Positions 62,315 through 64,000 of a stretch of DNA of 64,000 nt are shown here, piece by piece. The stretch comes from Alteromonas abrolhosensis (GTDB lineage Bacteria; Pseudomonadota; Gammaproteobacteria; Enterobacterales; Alteromonadaceae): positions 238,923 to 302,922 of the forward strand of contig NZ_MEJH01000006.1 of NCBI RefSeq assembly GCF_001953635.1, read 5' to 3'. Under the pieces are notes generated by a model, which was not told the DNA's origin, ran no database searches, and saw only the letters and a program-made list of their open reading frames with translations. The first letter of the stretch is position 1. Each line of letters starts with the position of its first letter. Made by a program: the position numbers and the translations under genes.

Positions 62315-63459
62315 AAAGCTAGCCGATAGATATCTTCAATCTCTTCAATACTCAATTGCTTGGGATTATTGCGAAGAAGGCGAGTTACTTTACTCGCCTC
62401 TTCTGCTAACTCCCCTACACAAGAAGGTGGAATATTAAAGTGGGTGAGTGAAGCGGGAATGCCTACGTCGCGACACAGTTTTTCTATAGCAACTAATAAC
62501 AGTTTAATTGCTTCCTCTTTTGAATGATGGCGCTCACATACCTTTAATAGCTTTGCTACACAATAAAGTTTGTCTTGGCAGAACGGTGCATTAACTTTCA
62601 ACACATGAGGTAGCATTACCGCGTTACTCATGCCATGTGACAGATGAAACCGTCCCCCCAGTGGATAAGCCAATGCATGTACTGCCCCTACGCCTGCGTT
62701 TCCAAACGCAAGACCCGCCATTAAACTGCCGGTGGCCATATCTTCACGTGCAGATAAGTTCTCACCATTGTTATAAGCGTGAAGTAATGAATTGAAGATA
62801 AGCTTGAGTGCTTTCTCTGCCAGAGCGTCGGTAATCGGACTAGCATTTACACTTATATAAGCTTCAAGCGCGTGAACGAATGCGTCTATACCGCTCGCTG
62901 CTGTAATGGACGGGGGGCATGTTTTTGTCATTTCAGGTGCAACGATCGCAACATCGGGTAGCAAGCAGTGGCTAACAATTCCTTTTTTCATCTGTGCTAT
63001 CGGATCTGACAAGATAGCAATATTGGTAACTTCTGAACCTGTACCGGCGGTAGTAGGGATAACAATAAGAGGCAAGCGCCGTTTTGAAAGCGTATTTTCA
63101 CCGAAGAGCTCACTGAGGGGGCCAGCATGATCGTATGTAGCTGCAAGTACCTTCGCACTATCAATTGCGCTACCTCCGCCAAGAGCGATAATTCCGTCAA
63201 CTTGCTTCTCACGAAGTATCGCTAACTTATCTTCTATGATATTCACTTCAGGCTCTGGTGGAATGTCATCAATAATAAGTAAGGGTGAAGAGGGTAATAG
63301 TGTGAGTAGTTGATCAAGAAGACCTGATGAAGAAACGCCTTTGTCAGTAACGATGGCACATTCCTTTATAGATAATCTCGACATTTCATCGGGGAGAGCT
63401 TTTATAGCGCCAAGACCCGTTACGAGTTTTCCTGCGGTTTTGAATTCTGAAACCTTCAT
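62311..63459 (-). CDS. Iron-containing alcohol dehydrogenase
   Basis: A 382-residue group III alcohol dehydrogenase: GGGSAIDSAK (NAD-binding, about 95-104), TTAGTGSEVTN, and metal-ligand region GIDAFVHALEAY with later GAVHALAYPLGGRFHLSHG. It interconverts an alcohol and an aldehyde or ketone; substrate unknown. Transcribed toward the DUF1080 gene and apparently monocistronic. Confidence 0.88.
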   Translation of the reverse strand: MKVSEFKTAGKLVTGLGAIKALPDEMSRLSIKECAIVTDKGVSSSGLLDQLLTLLPSSPLLIIDDIPPEPEVNIIEDKLAILREKQVDGIIALGGGSAIDSAKVLAATYDHAGPLSELFGENTLSKRRLPLIVIPTTAGTGSEVTNIAILSDPIAQMKKGIVSHCLLPDVAIVAPEMTKTCPPSITAASGIDAFVHALEAYISVNASPITDALAEKALKLIFNSLLHAYNNGENLSAREDMATGSLMAGLAFGNAGVGAVHALAYPLGGRFHLSHGMSNAVMLPHVLKVNAPFCQDKLYCVAKLLKVCERHHSKEEAIKLLLVAIEKLCRDVGIPASLTHFNIPPSCVGELAEEASKVTRLLRNNPKQLSIEEIEDIYRLAF

Positions 63460-63645
63460 GCAAACCCCTCAATAATCCACGTACACGTTCAAATATCGTC
63501 TTACTAATTTATAGTACACAGCGTGACTTACCAATTAACTAACCTTATAGATCGTGAAAAGCGCGGTGAATTAGTGGTTTTTATGAACGTATTGCACATT
63601 GTTTATGCAAACGATCTAAAAATAAGGATTTTTTTAAAATACTTG

Positions 63646-63673
63646 TTGACGTGAGCGCTCATTTCCCTAAAAT
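63646..63673 (+). promoter_or_regulatory. rrn promoter P1
   Basis: -35 TTGACG (63646-63651) and -10 TAAAAT (63668-63673) with 16-bp spacing, preceded by an A/T-rich UP-element-like stretch. Confidence 0.75.
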
Positions 63674-63797
63674 GCGCATCCGCTTCGGGGGAAAAGCAAA
63701 ACAGCAACCCTCCTGAAGTAAGTCTCTACTACCTTTATAGGCCAGTAAAGGCGGGAGTTTAGAAGAAACGCTTCAGAAAATAAATTTTCAAAAAGTG

Positions 63798-63825
63798 TTG
63801 ACAACGAAAACTTCCAGCGTATAAT
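63798..63825 (+). promoter_or_regulatory. rrn promoter P2
   Basis: Consensus -35 TTGACA (63798-63803) and -10 TATAAT (63820-63825), 16-bp spacing, followed by a GC-rich GCGCACC discriminator typical of rRNA promoters. Confidence 0.88.
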
Positions 63826-63961
63826 GCGCACCTCACTCGAACAGGGTGAGTCACTAAGAAGCAACGGCTTTTGGTGAATGTTCTTTAAAAATTTAGACAA
63901 GACAATCTGTGTGGGCACTCGTTAAGAGTGTCACAACGACGATTCATATTTCGATATATTT

Positions 63962-64000
63962 AATTGAAGAGTTTGATCATGGCTCAGATTGAACGCTGGC
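63962..64000 (+). rRNA. 16S ribosomal RNA, 5' end (truncated by window)
   Basis: Begins ATTGAAGAGTTTGATC and continues ATGGCTCAGATTGAACGC, the universal bacterial 16S 5' end; the rest is beyond the window. Confidence 0.97.

Larger units (their letters stand above)
63460..63961 (+). promoter_or_regulatory. rRNA operon promoter and leader region
   Basis: About 500 bp upstream of 16S rRNA. It holds two strong promoters (listed) and an antiterminator boxA-like TGTTCTTTAAAAATTT near 63879. The first 130 bp after the dehydrogenase start show nothing recognisable. A minus-strand open frame across the promoters is not a gene. Confidence 0.8.

Noticed and set aside
63605..63618. TGCAAACGATCT near rrn P1 resembling the trehalose operator
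   Set aside because: The second half-site is absent; control of rRNA by a sugar repressor is unlikely.
63667..63918. Minus-strand open frame of 83 codons over the rrn promoters
   Set aside because: It covers the rRNA promoters and leader, so it is a chance frame.
1..64000. CRISPR arrays and insertion sequences
   Set aside because: No regularly spaced repeat array and no transposase-like gene were seen anywhere in the window.

Overview
The window looks like the chromosome of a marine gammaproteobacterium of the Alteromonas type. Evidence: an rrn operon with strong tandem promoters and a boxA leader at the right end, a Pseudomonas che2-like (F7-type) chemotaxis gene order, a TonB receptor with LacI-regulated sugar loci, TAT-exported TIM-barrel proteins, and moderate GC content. 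This assignment is inference from family resemblance only.

Region 1 (1-11720) is an integrated accessory island. It holds the 3' part of a type I restriction-modification operon (hsdM cut by the window edge, hsdS, an Abi-C-like protein, a DUF3800 protein), small membrane-protein genes each followed by its own terminator, a replication-relaxation-like protein, about 900 bp rich in inverted repeats, a very acidic 122-residue protein coupled to a 37-residue membrane peptide, and a two-gene nuclease plus SMC-like ATPase defence locus (Lamassu-like). It ends in the 3' half of a tRNA-Phe and a second, shorter copy of the same attachment sequence. The intact tRNA-Phe is expected to the left of the window.

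Region 2 (11720-13430) is junction DNA: an exported protein preceded by five 7-bp repeats that could switch its reading frame, a possible gene remnant, and a HAD phosphatase.

Region 3 (13832-35799) is a chemotaxis cluster present twice in tandem with the same order: membrane MCP-like protein with a CheZ-like tail, CheY, CheA, CheW, soluble multi-PAS receptor, CheR, CheD, CheB. The second copy has two PAS receptors with a strong terminator between them. No separate cheZ is seen; the first gene of each copy may supply the phosphatase.

Region 4 (36231-48000) holds a small secreted protein, a haloacid dehalogenase, a trehalose locus (TonB receptor, LacI repressor, MFS permease, GH37 trehalase) sharing 14-bp LacI-type operators, a TPR/degenerate-GGDEF membrane protein, an EamA permease and a HAD phosphatase.

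Region 5 (47821-51929) is a short minus-strand gene for a 52-residue peptide with a double-glycine leader. It is divergent from a one-protein hybrid sensor kinase with propeller, Y_Y_Y, kinase, receiver and AraC domains.

Region 6 (51948-63459) holds a small membrane protein, then a LacI-regulated divergent locus that looks like catabolism of glycosides through 3-keto intermediates: two TAT-exported TIM-barrel proteins, a cytoplasmic TIM-barrel protein, a Gfo/Idh/MocA oxidoreductase, an MFS permease, a GMC oxidoreductase with its small subunit, and a DUF1080 hydrolase. An iron-containing alcohol dehydrogenase follows. The window closes with the rrn promoters and the first bases of 16S rRNA.
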